Of a stretch of 64,000 nt of DNA, positions 31,201-46,200 are shown piece after piece. The stretch is from Mesostigma viride. Taxonomy: Eukaryota > Streptophyta > Mesostigmatophyceae > Mesostigmatales > Mesostigmataceae. Made by a program: the position numbers and the translations under genes. The stretch is taken from the NCBI GenBank assembly GCA_009746045.1, contig RPFO01000819.1:248001-312000 (forward strand). The letters are read 5' to 3'. The notes under the pieces are model-generated. The model saw only the letters and a list, made by a program, of their open reading frames with translations, did not search any database and had not been told where the DNA came from. The number at the start of each line of letters is the position of its first letter. Position 1 is the first letter of the stretch.

Positions 31201-34200
31201 TGCCATGCGGAACCGAACGTTGCATGCCTCCACCGCAATCTGGCAGCATGACTGCCTGCAGCGCATTAAGCACCGGGGCGGGCGCGGCTAAATATAGCGC
31301 AGCCAGCGTACCCCCTGCAGCGCTTCCCAGCCGACAGCCGTGTCCGCCCTCATGTCCGCCCCACAGCCCCCCATCTTGCCCCACGCCAGCCTGCCACCAC
31401 TGGTGCACACCCAGGCCCATGAGCGTGCAGGGACTCTGCTGGTACCACGCGCACAGGCGGGAGAGCACCGCCCGCGACACCCAGCCAGGGTGCTCGATGG
31501 TGGCCACTAGCAAGTGCAGACCAGGGAGGGGTCGCCTGGATGGCAGTAAGTCCTGCTGGCCCAGCTGCTGGTATAGTTCATCGTCATCATCGTAGTGAGT
31601 CGCCATCGATGTAACGTTGTTTTGCCCTGGCCCGTGCTCTCGACTCATGTCGTGAGCGTCAGCACGGTCGGTCCTATCGCTGGTGCCCGCGATTCCTTGC
31701 CGGCTGTTAAGCACCACCAGGTCTTCACGGAGCATCTCCCGACTTGCGACAAAGGGGCCCAGGCCATCCCTTTGCTGAGACGCCACCACCACCAGGTCCA
31801 CCAGGGAAAACACTTCCCGTTGGGATGCCAGTATAGCGGGCAATTGCCCAATCCAGCTGGCGCCCTTGATGGCATCTCCAAACCCCACTCCCCCAGGGTG
31901 CTTGGCTGCGGCCTGTGAGCGTGCATGTGCAGACTCCAACCCATCCAAGATCGCGCACGCCTGCAGTACCCTGGCCTGCCAATGGCTGCTCATGGGAGGC
32001 CCAGGGGTCCAGGTGACGGAATCACTGGGGTGGTGACAAGCCCTGCTAGTCTGATCGCTGCCACCAGCCAGACAAGCACCACAGCTCAGGGCGGTGATAG
32101 TATCCATGGGCATGGAGACGCCTGACCAATCTGGTTGGCGTTGCTGCCCACCGTCAGCCTCCTGATAGCCCGCTCCGCCCTGTCCTTGCACTGATTCGTG
32201 GCAATCTACACCCATGCGCCCAGTTTGCTGCAGATTGCAACCAGAGGGCTCCTGCGCTGTATACTCGCCCCTCAGAGCCCGGGGACATGCGGACCTGCCT
32301 ACTGTGCCCTGTGCTACGCGGCTGCCATCAGTCACTGTGGCCTGGTCGCTCCAGCTCCGCAGCAGCTGGCGGAGGAAACTGGGCACTCTGCCAGGCGACA
32401 TGTGCTCCAGGCAGTGCGGCAGCACGCGAGCCAGCAGGTGCGCGGGGATGGGGGCTGATGGCGACGGTTTGGGCGAGCCGACGGGCTGATGGGTATTACG
32501 GACCACCCCAGCAGCGGGGGAGCCTTCTTCCTTTACTTCCTCCTTGACTACAACTTCCCTCACTGTGCGTGCCTCCACCCCACCTTCCTTCCGGAAATGT
32601 TCTGTCATCGGCTCTTCTTTCACTGAAGCCGGCCCAAGCTGCCCATTCTTCTCGCATGATGGCGCTGGATGGCCGTCCATGGCTGCAGGACCAGCGGTGC
32701 CAGGGCCAGCCTCAGGGTCAGAGCGTGCTGGCATTGAGCCAGCCAGCTGCTGCAACCATCGCAGGTGCTCGGCCTCCCTGATGTCGGGGTCTACCAGGGA
32801 TAGCGCGTCCAGGACAGGCCCCAGCAAAGAGCGCAGGGACCGATGTGATGGGGCAGTGCCCTCGGCATTCCTACCGGATTCCTCTGCCGATCGCAAAAAC
32901 GGGGCATCTTCCCCAGAATAAGTTAGCGCAGGTGGTGGCCGCGCCACCCCCGATCGCTGAGCTGGTGAAACACCGACTGGACCCCTGGGCAACCCTCGGT
33001 CACCCTCCCTTGTCACGGCAACCTCTTGTTCCAGCTTGATCGCATCATCATGTGTACATTCGCTGGCCGGTGCCCCTCCATGGTCAGAACAAAGGAGCAC
33101 ACGTTCTAATTCTGCCGCACGATTCAACAGTCCCACCAGCAGCTGCACCACCTCCCCGACGGCAGAATGGCCGCTGCCGGTGACGTTACTTGAACATCCC
33201 AGGCCCCACCCATCAGTGGTGGGGTGTTGCGGTAACACGGGCGTGTCCCGTGCTGTGGCAGCGCCAGCGTTACCAAGACGTGCGCAGTAGTCCGCCAAGC
33301 AGGATGACAAGGCATCCGCACTCGGCCCCGCGCCTCGACCTGCGAGCGCAGGCCCTGACATGGCTGGAGACATAAGTCTGTGGCCACCACCGTTTGCAAT
33401 CATACCATTTGCAGCACCTCTGAGCTCCAAACCGGCGCCCAATCCATCCCGGACGCACTGGGGCGTTCCTTGGTCTGTCATCACCGAGAACCCACCCCCT
33501 GGCCCCAACGGGAGAAGTCTGCGGGTTGCAGACGCGAGGACAGACACCAAGGCGGGCTTGATCTGCGACGGCGGCGCCCTCAGCAGGCGACCCTGCAGCT
33601 CCTCCCGCAACGCCCTGGCAGATGGACGCTCCACGCCTCCATGTTCCGTCAACCCCCTGGCCTGTTGCCACGACGGGGGGGAAGCCTTGTCCGCTTCTGC
33701 TACGGTTAACGATGGCGCTCCTGCCGCACTCATGCAGGTGCCCGCAGGCATGCTACCAGGTTTAGGTGGCATGGCTGCATGGCCATCCGGGCCGATCATT
33801 GCAACGGCTGTTCTCTCCAACTGACCTGCCGTGGTTGCCCCACTGACCGCTGCCTCCTGCGTGCTGGCATCTGCTGCGGCTGCTCCTGGCCCTTGGGGTG
33901 CACGGTCGTCCTCACCCCCCTCTGCAGACATGTCCTCTGTGGCGACTTTGGGCGCCTTGTTCGATGCTGCCGCAGCAGTGCTGGCGCTGCTCTGGGCCCG
34001 TGCGGACAACACGGCTGCGTGTTCCTGTGTCGGAATGACCGCAGTGCTGTGGTGAAGTGGTCCACCGAGAACATCCCTGCGGTTGCCTTGTTCGTGGCTT
34101 TCCATAACCATGTTCTCGTCGGCCGGCCTGCCGGTTTGAGTCTGTAGGATGGCCCTGCATACCAGAACAGATGCAGTTCCCAGGCCATCCACGAAACAGG

Positions 34201-37200
34201 CAAACATGCTGAGAAAAGGAGTTAACATCGCAGCTGGTACATGCCAATTCCAGCTCATAATGTAAATTCAGTCAAGTACAGTTTAAGGTACCAGATGCGA
34301 CCATCTTACGTTTTACTTACTCCAGCGACAATCACCATCCTCTCCCTCTTCTGAAAAGTTTCTCTCTTCCCTTCATTTTGAAAGCATCTGTTCATTTGCA
34401 TGCCAAACGGTATCTTAATTTGAAGGACTTTTGTCACCCGTTTCTGTACCAAGCATGCTGTCCCACAAGCAGCCAGCCAATAGATATCCCATAAAATACT
34501 CTTGCCCAGCCGGCAACACTGGTGGTGCTTCAACCACGGTCACAATACTACCTGTGACCTCACTTGACCTCAATCCAAGCATATGCACCGCGCCTATAAA
34601 GATTGAGTTTCAAGTAATTGAATCCAGATGCAAGGCACGCAACTACAGGACAGACGAACCAGACGCATACTTCTACCTATACGTATGTATAGGCAGCTAT
34701 TGAGCCATTGTATTCCTCGACAAATGGGTCAACTGGAGCAGCCTGGCCATGAACCTGCACATGGGGGATGAAACGGTAAACGCACTACTGTAACCCTTCC
34801 TAGCACTAACATACACATGAGGGATGAAGGACCCAGCTCGCAGTCCTATCCCTCTTCATCACAGCAGGGCAGCGTACCGGAGGGCCACATCGCCCAACCC
34901 TTCTGCTGGCGCTTTGCTCTTCAGCGCCTGGACTGCCGCCGCCAGCTGTCGCCTTGTTAGAGGAGAGGAGAGTGCGGCCATCTGGGGAGGACCACTGGAT
35001 ATTTTCAAGGATCCAGAACAGAGGATGCACGGTAGCAGGACACCGAGTGATCTCAGCTCAGCTCGGCTCCGCTCTGCCCCGCTCACCTCGTACTATGACG
35101 GGGCCAATAGTATTGCTAGCGCAGCAAGCATCTTCACGAGCAACCAGAAAAGACACCATCGCTGCCTGCGCTTCTCAGAGTTGGCATGCTGCATGCTGCT
35201 ATGCTCTACTAGGGTACCATCCAGCATCCATCATGCAACATTGGCAGCACAGTGTCATCACTACCTCCCAATTCTGACAGCATACACCGATCCTTCATTG
35301 GCGATGTACATGGCGAAGCTCTCCAGTTTTTGGCTCATCCCCACATGACATCCCAGCCAGCATTCTCCCGGAAATGCCCATACTTCACCGCCCTTCAGGC
35401 CTTCAACTATTATTTACCCTGGCTTTGTCTACTGCAGAAAGCCGTGCAAGTCCTGTTTCACGCACCGTATGGCTGTCAAGACCACCTACTTGCTCACCTA
35501 CCTTCTCACTCACATATATTATTGCTAGGACATCCAATAGCTCGCGTACCCAACTGCTCTAACATCCAAGGTTCGAACACCCACTTGCTCGCCTACTTAA
35601 ACGCCATCATACCTGACCGCAGCGAACATGTCGTCTAGCCGCCGCTGTACCGGCTCCGCTGCATGCGCTGCAAACGCCCCAACACTGGCCACGGCCGCCA
35701 GAAGCTCATCGTCCGTCAAACTGGCCAGGCCAAGAGACACCAAGCCATAATCCACACTGGACAGGAGGGCCAGCGAAGTGGGCTGACTCAGCCCCGCCTT
35801 CATGGCAGACGTTCCCAACTGCAACCATTCCCCGCTGGCAGCAGCAGCCACACCACCCCTGGCCCCTTCTGCCCCCTTCTCTGGCTCCTCAGCCCCGTTC
35901 TCTTCTGCCCCCTTCTCTCGTGCCTCGTTCGCATCCATCCACCAGCAGCTGACATGGCCATCATGAGAAACACCCACAGCTCCATCGGTGGAACCAAAGA
36001 ACAACTGCCGTAGCCTCCTGCACAACGTGGCCATGTCCGGGGGTGCCCCCCCCCGGAGCGGCATCAAGCTGCTGGCATCGCCCTCGTCCCAGCTCGGACG
36101 ACCCCCGATCTTGCCCGGGCAAGAATACACACCACGCGGCGGGGATGGCCGCGCGGGCCTGGCTGGGGACAAGTCGGGCGATGCCTTGGCGTCCTCTGCG
36201 CCTTGTCCCGCCGCGCCATGATCACGGGTGGGATCATGCGATTGGTGAGGGGCATCCACGTCCATGGCGTCGGTCAAGCGAGGAGGTGAGGCAACACTGT
36301 CATTTTGCACCATATCCCCACCGCCTCCTCGGTCGGAACGACCAGCGGAACAACCCAGCAGTCCCGACCGGCCAGCTACCGGGTCCTCCCCCTCTTGCTG
36401 CGGCTGCTTGTGTATTTGTTCTTGTTCCTGCTGCTGCAATATGCCGGAGGCAGCGAGTGATGACAATGCCAGGAGCGCGCCCTCCACCACGACACGAGGC
36501 ACTTTTCTCCAAGAGAGCACAGGGCAGTTAGCACCTCTACCTGGCGACTCTGGGTCCCTGGCCTGGGCGTCGGCGGCGTGGAAGACCAGTGTATTAAGAA
36601 GCAGCTCTCCCAAGCCCGCCGGGCCCCAGGCATGTCCATTTTGCGCTCTGGCCGCCTGCGCAGGCATGACCATTAGATCACGACAAGGATCACTGCTACC
36701 CTCCGGTTCATTGCTTGCTTCCCTCCCACTGACCTCCATGCTCTTATCCATAGGTGCGGTAAACTCTTTGTCACTGGGTGCATTGGCGCCTTCCCCACGT
36801 TGTTGTGACAGGTGAAGAATGTCAGCATCAACCATGCCACCCTGGAGCGCCGCAAGCACAGCCGACAACCCGCGCCGCCATGCCGTCTTGCCAGGTGGCA
36901 GCCCGTTCGCCGGATGGTGCATGGCGCCCTCGCCTCGGTGCTCGCTTGTTTGCACATGGCTAGGAGAGCGCGGACTCCTTGCATCGGTAACGCTCGCACT
37001 ATGGATCTTCGCTTCTGCAGGAACGGTATTAGCTTCGGCCTGCCCGTCAACTACTTGGGTGGGCGGGTGCTCAGCCTTGGGTGGCGTCTGAAAGCAGTAG
37101 TCCAGCATGGACATGGCAAGGAGCGGCCGCTTGATCAGCAGCCAGGGAAGCCAGTAGGCGGCGGGTGCATGGACAGCCGTCGCTGATGCTGTGGTGTGCT

Positions 37201-40200
37201 GGCGGCCCAGCGAGTGACGGGTGCCAGCGTGGCGCAGAACGTACTCCAGGTACACCGAGGCCTGCACACACACAAACGGGACAGGGCATTACGCGGACCG
37301 AAACCATCTCAACTCCGCATAATTAACAGGTGTGTGCAACCTCAGGAGGGGTATCCATGAGATTATCAGCGCAGACGTGGCACCACTATACACTATAGTG
37401 ACCAGGATATCCATGAGACTACCAGCGCAGGCGTGACACCATGAATATCCATACTGCAAGCATTCCTGCCATAAATATGAGTGTACAGAAGAGGTAGAAT
37501 GGATGTCAATCGCCCCCCTGGGATAATGGGTACAGTAGGCCCATGTCAGCTGGCCAGTGGAGCTGGCAAATGCTATGGCATTTAACTTTTCTTTGAAAAA
37601 AGTTGGACAGCACAGAAGGGTGGTCGGGCCAAAGCCAAAGTGATTGGGAATGCTGGTAAAGCATACAGGGCCGTGACACGTGAATTTCACTTGCAGCCAG
37701 ACTTTTTTTCCCAGGAAGCTCTAAAGAATATATTCTGTGAACCTATATAGGATATGATTATATCGCAATATTAAATTTAATGTGGATTTTCAATACAAGT
37801 AAGAAGCACAAACAAGTAGAAACAACATGTAGACAACCAACTCACCACAGGCACCGAAGTTTCCACCGCGAGCGCCCTGGCCAGTCCCTGCACCACCTCG
37901 TCCCACAGCCCCCGCATGCCTGGCAGCCAGCCCAACAGCTGGCGCTGCACCTGGACCAGCCACTCATGCGTGAACCTAGCCACCTCCTCCTCCTCCTCGT
38001 CGTCGTCCCGGCCATGCGGCTCCTGCCGGCCTGGCAAACCATCCCCCGTGGGAGCATCATCACCGCCACAACTGGCCGGCACCGGCTCTCGTGCGCTTGC
38101 CAACCGTGCCGCCTCTGAAGCCACAGCACAGGGTGCCTGTGACAGCAGGGCGTCTGAGGCGGCTTCGGAGCAGCCTTCTGTAGGAGCGGGCGCCAGCAGG
38201 AAGACATTGGCAAAGCACTCACGCGCGTGCCGGCGGACTAAGGGGGAGAGCGAGTAGAGCCGGCAGGTGAGGTGGGAGACGAGCACTGCCATGCCCGAAG
38301 ATGCCGCGGGCTCAGCCTCCACCACCCTGGCCTCTGTGTCATGTTTGCGCTTGCCAGCTACCTTCTTGGCAGTGACGGCGTCCAGGACCTTCAACCCCCG
38401 ACCCTCGAGTACTGTGGCGAATGGCCCCTTCTTCCCCAGATCCCAGGGGTCCCAGGGATGGGCGTGTCGCGTCGCCGCGGCCAGCTGGGCCTGCAGGCAC
38501 GCCCACACAGCGGGCACGAGATGGGCAGAGCATGGGGGTGTGCCATCCCAGAGGATGGTAGGGACGTCCTGACCAATAGATGACCCGTCCTCTGGTCCAC
38601 GGTGCTGACTGCTGTTGCCGGCATGTGGCACGCGCCGCCATCCCTCGAGGTGCAGAAACAGGATCTCGCACTGTGGAGGGGGGCGCCACAAGAGGAACAG
38701 CACACAAAGACATGAACAACAACGCAGGTGGAGAGGGGAATACCAGAAAGATTCGGTGGGGAAGGGTTAGAAGCAATTAGGGTGGGGGGGGCTTTGTGTG
38801 AGAATCAACAGGCGAGGAAGGGGGACATCAGAAGCACCAGGTGGGGAAGGGAACACAAGACGGGGTTCACAACAGGAAACATGGAAAAACATCAGTTGAA
38901 TTAGGGAACACCAGACATGATAGTTGGCGCATGATGGCACACAAACATGTCCAATCACAGAAAGAAAAATCATCCAGACAAATTATGCACCGCAACAATA
39001 TCCAGATGGGGTTAAGAAAGGCAGGCAGTGACCAGGCACCCCGTATCTGGCTAAGGATGCTTATCCAGACGAACTGCCAAGAGGGTCTGTCACGTTAGTC
39101 CATATCTAGTTTCCTGGCTGGCAGTTGTTCTGTCTAGCAACCGCATCGCACAACAAGAGGGCACCTCACGCGGGCAGACCCGCTTGGCACTATTGAGTGC
39201 GCCGCTATAGCACAATGGTGGATAGACTCCAACAACACATAGCGTCGCTATAGAACAAGATCCTACCAGTGGATGAGCGGCTGCCATGGAAAGGCAGAGC
39301 AACCGCTTGCACAAGAGAATGCAATTTACAAACAGCAGCAGCGAGATGCATCGCTCAGGAGCACCCACCAGCCATGGGACAGGGACCCTGCGGAGCACGC
39401 CAGGGTCACGCGGCACCAGCCGGGAGAACCAGGGCCACGCCTGGCACAGGGACTGCAGCCACGCAGGGAGGAGGGGGCAGGGAGCAGGTGCGCAAGAATG
39501 CATTGATAATGTTAGCAGTATCGATTGTTTTGAAGTTTATTCTCTTCGCACATGAACGGAACCCATGAGTCAACTGTCCATGAATGCAAAACAACACACC
39601 ATGGATACATCATAGAGCAATCAACCAAGGGTGGTCAAGTATGCTGAGTTGCAAGGCATGCAAGTCCACTCCCTATCACTGAGACAGCCCATCTGGTCAT
39701 TACCTTAGGGACATGGGCAGGGCAGCCCCCGCCAGAGCCATTTGCCCCCAGTTCCAAGTTCGAGACATTGGATCCGATGAGTTCATACCCTAACCAGGAT
39801 GCTTGCTCACACACAGTGGGCAGCCCGGGCCCAAATATTCTTGGAGACCTACAACGACCTTCATGGAAAGTGCAACACTAGAACAGTAACCGTATTGGAT
39901 GGACACATAACAGCATTGGTTCCAAAACAGCATGGCCACTGCAAGCATGCATACCAACTGCCAGGTACGAGCACGCTGCCTACTGCATGGCAGAGCTTGA
40001 GCGCATGCAGTGCTCTATAACACAATACTCCTTATGACGCTGCCCTTAATACACAGCAACAGGCAACCCTGCAACAGGGCCTGTAACAGCAGCGCACACC
40101 TACGCAACACGTACCTGTTTGGTGGTCAACTCGACAAACAGGTCCGGCTCCGCCACATCCCTCAGCATCTTGCCCAGCCCAAACTCGGCATCCAGCGCCT

Positions 40201-43200
40201 CGATCTGCCGCAGGACGTCCTCTGGTGGCATCCTGGCCGGGCCACGGGGGTCCAGCACCATCAAGCGGCTCGCCAGAGCCTCCCTCCACGACAATGCTGC
40301 AACATCAGCCGTGACAGTTGATGCCGACGTTGCAGATGGCACAGAGGGCGCAGCGTCCGCCATGAGATTATCATCATGAGGATGCGTCCCGGCTGGCCCA
40401 GTGGATCCGTCTCCATCCTCCATGGCGACATCTATATGCTGAGTACTGGCATCCACCGCAGCCACCGACCCACGTGCCTGCTCGAGCGGTGCAGGCCCCT
40501 CCCTTGCCGCGCCCCTGGAGGCGAAGGAGGACAGAGCTGCCAAAGGATCGGCCAAAGGAGCCGCGGAAAGTGCCCGGGATACAACTTCCCGATCTGCTGC
40601 CTCTGCAGCTAATTCTTGCCTCCGCCACGGTTCCCGCCCTGGTAGTAAACCCCCTGTGCCACCGCCCAGTAGCAGCCGTCCCATTCCATTTCCCGGCGCA
40701 GCACTGCTCTCCGCTGCTGCAACGGTCGTTTCGGATGTCGCTGCGGGTGTAATGGTTCCAGGGGCTGCGGGCGCGCCAGCATAATATGCCTCTGTGCTTC
40801 CCGTCAGCAGCATCTCCATGAGCACCCGCAGCGTGGGCAGCTGCCGCCACGCCACCTGTCCCAGCGTGACCGGGTTGAGAACACACAGGCACAGCAGCAC
40901 CTCCAACGACGCCCAATAGCTGTCCTTGAGGGCCAGCGGCAGGGTGGGGGGTGGTCCGGGGCTGGGGCCGTTCCCACCCACCACCCCTCGTTCCTCTCTG
41001 TTTTCTCTGTTTTCCCCTCCTCCTCCTCTTCCCCCTCTCCCCTCCTTCCCCCCCCCCCCCTCCTCCTCCTCCTCCTCCTCCTCCTCCTCCTCCTCCTCCT
41101 CCTCCTCCTCCTCCTCCTCCTCCTCCTCCTCCTCCTCCTCCTCCTCCTCCTCCTCCTCCTCCTCCTCCTCCTCCTCCTCCTCCTCCTGCTGCTGCTGCTG
41201 CTGCTGCTGCTCCCCCTCCTGCCCCTGCCTCTCCTCCCCCTCTTTCCCGTCCTCCTTCCCCGCCTCTCACTTGCCCGCCACTGGCCGCCGCCACGTTTGT
41301 TGCGGCGGGCAGCACATACACGCAGAGCTTCATGATGCCCTCCAGCAGTTGCGGGTTTTGCACGCCGAGCGCTGGGTGGTGGGCCGCCTGTGACAATCTC
41401 CCTTGGCCACTCGTGATTCCTTGGCCACGAGGGTGGCCACCTTGCTCCCCACGCGGATGATGATGACCGACATGTTCACCAATGGATGACCCCCCTGCTG
41501 CTTCGCCGCGGGACGCTGCAGCACCCGCCACATGCTTTGCCGTGCTGGCATCTGTGTGTGCTTGCTGCCCATGAGCTTGTTGCCCAAGTGGTTGAGGGCC
41601 ATGCGGCTGTGGCCCATGTGGTTGCTGCGACTGTGCCATCAACATTGTTGTTGTCGCGGCGGTCATCGTCGCGTTTGCATTCATTGCCACCGACCGCCGT
41701 GCGTGGAAGCGTTCGAGGGCGAGCGCGCGGCGCAGCAGGCGGCGAATGATGTCCAATGCCGTGACAGACTGCAGCCGCGATGCCGTGAGGCCCATCAGCA
41801 CCAGGCGGGTCAGCAGCTCCTCGTGGATCGGCACCTGTTTCATCCCATTATCACGCACATGCATGCATGTACATATATATATTAAAAAATATAATTACTT
41901 ACAGCAGAGTAAAGGCACCCACGTAAAAATAAATAAATACTACTAAATAAATAAATATATATATATATAGGGAGAGAGAGGATGTTACTGACACGGGTGT
42001 GGAAAAAGAAGCCCAGAGCTCCACATGGATTGACACCTGGCCATGCGTGTCCATGCATGTGGCTGTACCCAAATACATGGCAAGTCAGTATGGGCACTCC
42101 CCTTGTCCCATATGAGCATGTGTTGAACGGAAGTGTCCATGGGAGGATGTTGGCCATGCACAAGGGTGCACACAAGGGGGGCTAATCAATTTTCGCTAAG
42201 ATACATCAGGCCAGCACATGTTATTCACCAGCGTCTGCAACACAAAACTTCAAGGCACGGACCATTTCAATACGAGAGCTTTTTGAGGATTGTGCATGGA
42301 GGAGGAGGAGGAGGAGGAGGAGGAGGAGGAGGAGGAGGAGGAGGAGGAGGAGGAGGAGGAGGAGGAGGAGGAGGAGGAGGAGGAGGAGGAGGAGGAGGAG
42401 GAGGAGGAGGAGGAGGAGGAGGAGGAGGAGGAGGAGGAGGAGGAGGAGGAGGAGGAGGAGGAGGAGGAGGAGGAGGAGGAGCAGGAGGAGGAGGAGGAGG
42501 AGCAGGAGGAGGAGGTGCCCCACTCACTTTGCGTTTGCAGAACCGTCCAGCACACCATACGATGTGAATACGCACAAGGTCTTGCCCATCCGTGCAACGA
42601 TCCAAGCACAGCACAGCACAGTTACAGCACTAATCGTCATGGTACTGATCACTTCACCCAAGAGGGGTGCCACCCACCAGCTGCTGCAGCACCGTGGCCG
42701 CCAGCCCGGACTCCTCCTTAGTCCATGTGGGTGTCAGCAACAACTCCGACCCGTCAGCGCCTCTCCTGCCATCTGCAGGGCCTGGGGCATCGCCAGCTCG
42801 TGCCATGCTGCCGACAGAAACAGCTCCAGCAGCAGCAGCAGCAGCAGCAGCGGCGGCGGCGGCGGCAGCGGCAGCGGTGGTGGCGGCGGCACCAGGGGCA
42901 GCCCCGACCGGCACTCCAGTTGTGCCTGTGCCGCTGCCAGCCTGTGCAAAAGGCAAACCGCTTGTGCCTGCAGCACTTCCAGTCACAGGAGCAACCTCCC
43001 CCACCGCAAATGCCGATGCTGCTCTTTTCTCCCATTCCCGTCCTGGCAATGCCGCCGTGGCACCATCCCCACCTGAAGTTGCAGGGCTCTCGTCCGCAGG
43101 CCTGCTGGGAAAGGGATGGGGATGCCCCGCGCCGGATGCTGGTGGCGGCAGTGGTGGCTGCTCCAGAAACAGCAGCGAATAGACCCAGCGGGAGAAGTGA

Positions 43201-46200
43201 GCCGGCGTGACGTCTGGCAGTGACGGGTGGACGACCGCGTGGAGCCACGCTAATGCTTCCGCCTGCACGCTGGCTACTTGCACACACAGGTGGAGGAGGG
43301 AGTTCACGAGGGCGCTCCCCGCGGCTGCGGCACCAATAGAGTCGTCATCACCCCATCCTGTTCCACCCACCCCCGCTGCAGCACCCCCAGCCGTGGCGGT
43401 GCTTCCTAGATTACCGCTGGATAGTGAGCGGGTCAGAGATGCGCCTGCGCTGGGACCAGCAGCGCCGCCCGCACCTGCAGGGGGCTTCCCAGGGCGCCGC
43501 ACCGCTAGCTTCCCTTTCATCCCACCCAGTGCGGCCTGTGCTCCGGACCCTGACTCTGCATGGCTGGGGAGGATGCCCGCAGCCCCCTGTGCTGAAGGTT
43601 GGCCAGCGGCGGTGCTGCCTGCTAAGCCACCATTCGGGGCCAACAAGGCAGCAAGGTCAACACCTGCTGTCGCGGGGCCCACAGCCATGACCAGCCAGAG
43701 ACACAGCACATTCACCATCGTGAGGGCCCACTTCTCGCCCAGCACGGGCCCCTCGCTGGCGCCACCTGGAAGTGAGGATGGTGCTGGGGAGGTGCCAGCT
43801 GGCAGTACCGTGTCGGGCAGCTTGTTGGAGAGCAGGCTGCGGGCGACTGCGACCGGGTTCAAAAACTCCCCGCAGCTTCTCATGAGCCTGAGAACGAGGG
43901 CGCGGGGGCCAAGGGCAACGGTGGCATGGAAATGCGAAGAAGCATCGTGGGCGAATACCATCGTGCAAATAAGCATGTGTTTAAGCATGTGTTTTGTGCA
44001 CATTGCAGTGGGTCAGTTGTGAGCTGTGGCAGTGAGATGTGCGTGACTCGGTACACACATTGGTGGCTAAAGCGACCATGGCACCAAGCCATCAGCCTGC
44101 AAACCAGCGCCGTGGGCAATACTGTATTGGCCTGGGTGAAAACTTGGCAAGAAAAAAAGACGGTCCAGGGGCTTGCTGCAGGTAACACGATCAGGGGAAG
44201 TTTTCTGCTGTACACCGACAGCATCTGCTCTCGAGAGTCGGGACTCACCGTAGCTTATCAGTTGCTTAACGGTAACGCGTAGCACGTGGGTCAATAGTCC
44301 GTGAAACATGAGCCATGGAACGTAGCGCAGATTTTTACAGCGACATGAAGCACAATCAGCTTTGACAAAAGCCATCGAAAAGCACCCTACCTTAACTTGC
44401 CGGATGGTAGGCATACCCTGGCAACTAAAGCACCAGAAGAGAAAGCATCCACACTGACCATAAAAGCCCAAGCAGCATCCTCCGACACAGCAACGAATCA
44501 TTTCCGAAACTGCCTATCTCCAAAGCTGCCCATGTCCAAAACTGCCCATCGCCAAAACGGTCTATCTCCAAAGCTGCCTATCTCGGAAACTTCTACTTCT
44601 GATTATTGGGTGGATAAGAAATGGGTCCACACACCTACGGGAGAGGTCCAGCAGATGTGGCGCAAACTCTTTCAACGCCGCAAATTCCTGCGGGGACAAG
44701 CAGAGGCATTGAAAGACCAACTCTCAGGCGAGCATGTCAGTCCGCCAGCAGTGTACAGCGTGGTCAGCACTGGACCATGCGGCGGAAGGTGGCAGCAAGC
44801 TCATGGAGCATGGCAACACATTCCTAGCTGGAAGCAAGTATTGCATCCATGGTGGACCTTGGCAATAAGCTGCTAGCTACAGGCTTCCCATCCATGGTGT
44901 CGAAGATCCAGTGAGATAGTGTGATGCTGCGCAAGGAGCTAGTGACAGCTGGTGGTAGACATTACCTATTGGCAACGCACGATTCCCTATCGCCAGGTCC
45001 ACACAATTTCCCGAGAAATCTCCGCATCTGACAACCGACTGCCAGAAACACGATATCCACAACAAGGATATCCGCGTTTGAAAGGAAGACACCCAAGGAG
45101 GCTTGCTGTCTTTGATATAGTCAGCTTGTGATACGCTAGCTGAGGTAAACCAGGCATCCGCTGCCAAGTTATTGCTTGAAACAAGAACGTGTGTAAGGAA
45201 TTATAAAATAAAATCTCACCCCATTCCAGTAGCCTGCACTGTCCCCTGCTATCCGGCAGTGCCCCCCTCATCGCACTGGACAGGCCACCATGGAAATATA
45301 TGAGCCCCTGTTGCTGTGTGCTATCCACACCAACCCTCGTTGTGATAAAGAGAGGGACGCCATCGCCCGTGCAAAAGCACGTCCTCCTGCTAGCGTCACC
45401 CAAAAGGCTCCACCAAACATGGCAGCACCCCTTATACTGTCGCATCCCTCTGCCTACCCATCTGGTCCACCTGAACACCAAACTTGTCCCGGCCTAGGTA
45501 ATGAACCACTAGATGGTATGCATCATGTACAATTCCATAACGACACTATGGACCAGGAGCACACGGCAGTATGTGAGAGGAACAGGAACAGCGGGACAAG
45601 CGTAGTAATGGGCAGGCAGCGTGCCCAACATCAAGGAGCGTGCCCAACATGGCGAAATACTAGTAGGAAAATCAGGAATAGGAAAGTACAAGAGGGGCAG
45701 GAGACAGCAGGCGGAGCAGTAAGGCAGTGTGCCCACCTGCAGGGCACTGCCCAGCTCCTCCTCACAGCTCCCTCCCATGGCCTGCACCACCGTGGCCAGG
45801 CACCGCAGGTTGTGCGCGCCACGGTTGCCCCCCCCGCCCATCTCCGCCCTCAGGAAAGTGTGCAGTGCCGCGCGGCCATACTCAGGGCGCGTCGTGACGA
45901 TGGCAGTAATGATCTCGGTGAACAGGGTAGCCCGCAGTGGCTTGAGCCGCATGGTCAGCAGGTTTGCCACAGTGAGGAAGTCGTCTTCAGAGACGCCAGA
46001 GTTAGCAGCGATGAGGCGGTGGAGGAGGGACTTTGCGGGGCGAAATACCGTGGTCCCGTTGAGCCAGGGTTCCAGCAGGGTGGAGATGATGACACGGGCT
46101 TCGGGGTACGCGGTGCCGAGCGACAGAAACCTGCAAGAATGCGTCAACGGGGGACCATGGCCCGTGGGTAGGGCGTTGATGCTCAGTAACTTCACCAGCC

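Noticed and set aside
38841-39600. Small plus-strand genes around 39 kb
   Set aside because: No motifs; the interval is INTS1 intron with one real 28-codon exon on the minus strand.
40926-41460. Plus-strand proline/serine-rich ORFs
   Set aside because: Shadow of the (TCC)n array and of INTS1 exons on the other strand.
41374-41864. INTS1 exon running on into a long poly-glycine segment (to 40374)
   Set aside because: A good donor at 41270 and acceptor at 40925 are in phase and join conserved blocks, so the glycine run is intronic.
42250-42721. Poly-E, poly-G, poly-P and poly-L ORFs
   Set aside because: Produced by the (GGA)n array inside an INTS1 intron.
44067-44501. INTS1 exon with the peptide LMFHGLLTHVLRVTVKQL
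   Set aside because: A fine donor follows it, but its phase fits neither neighbouring exon, so it was not included.
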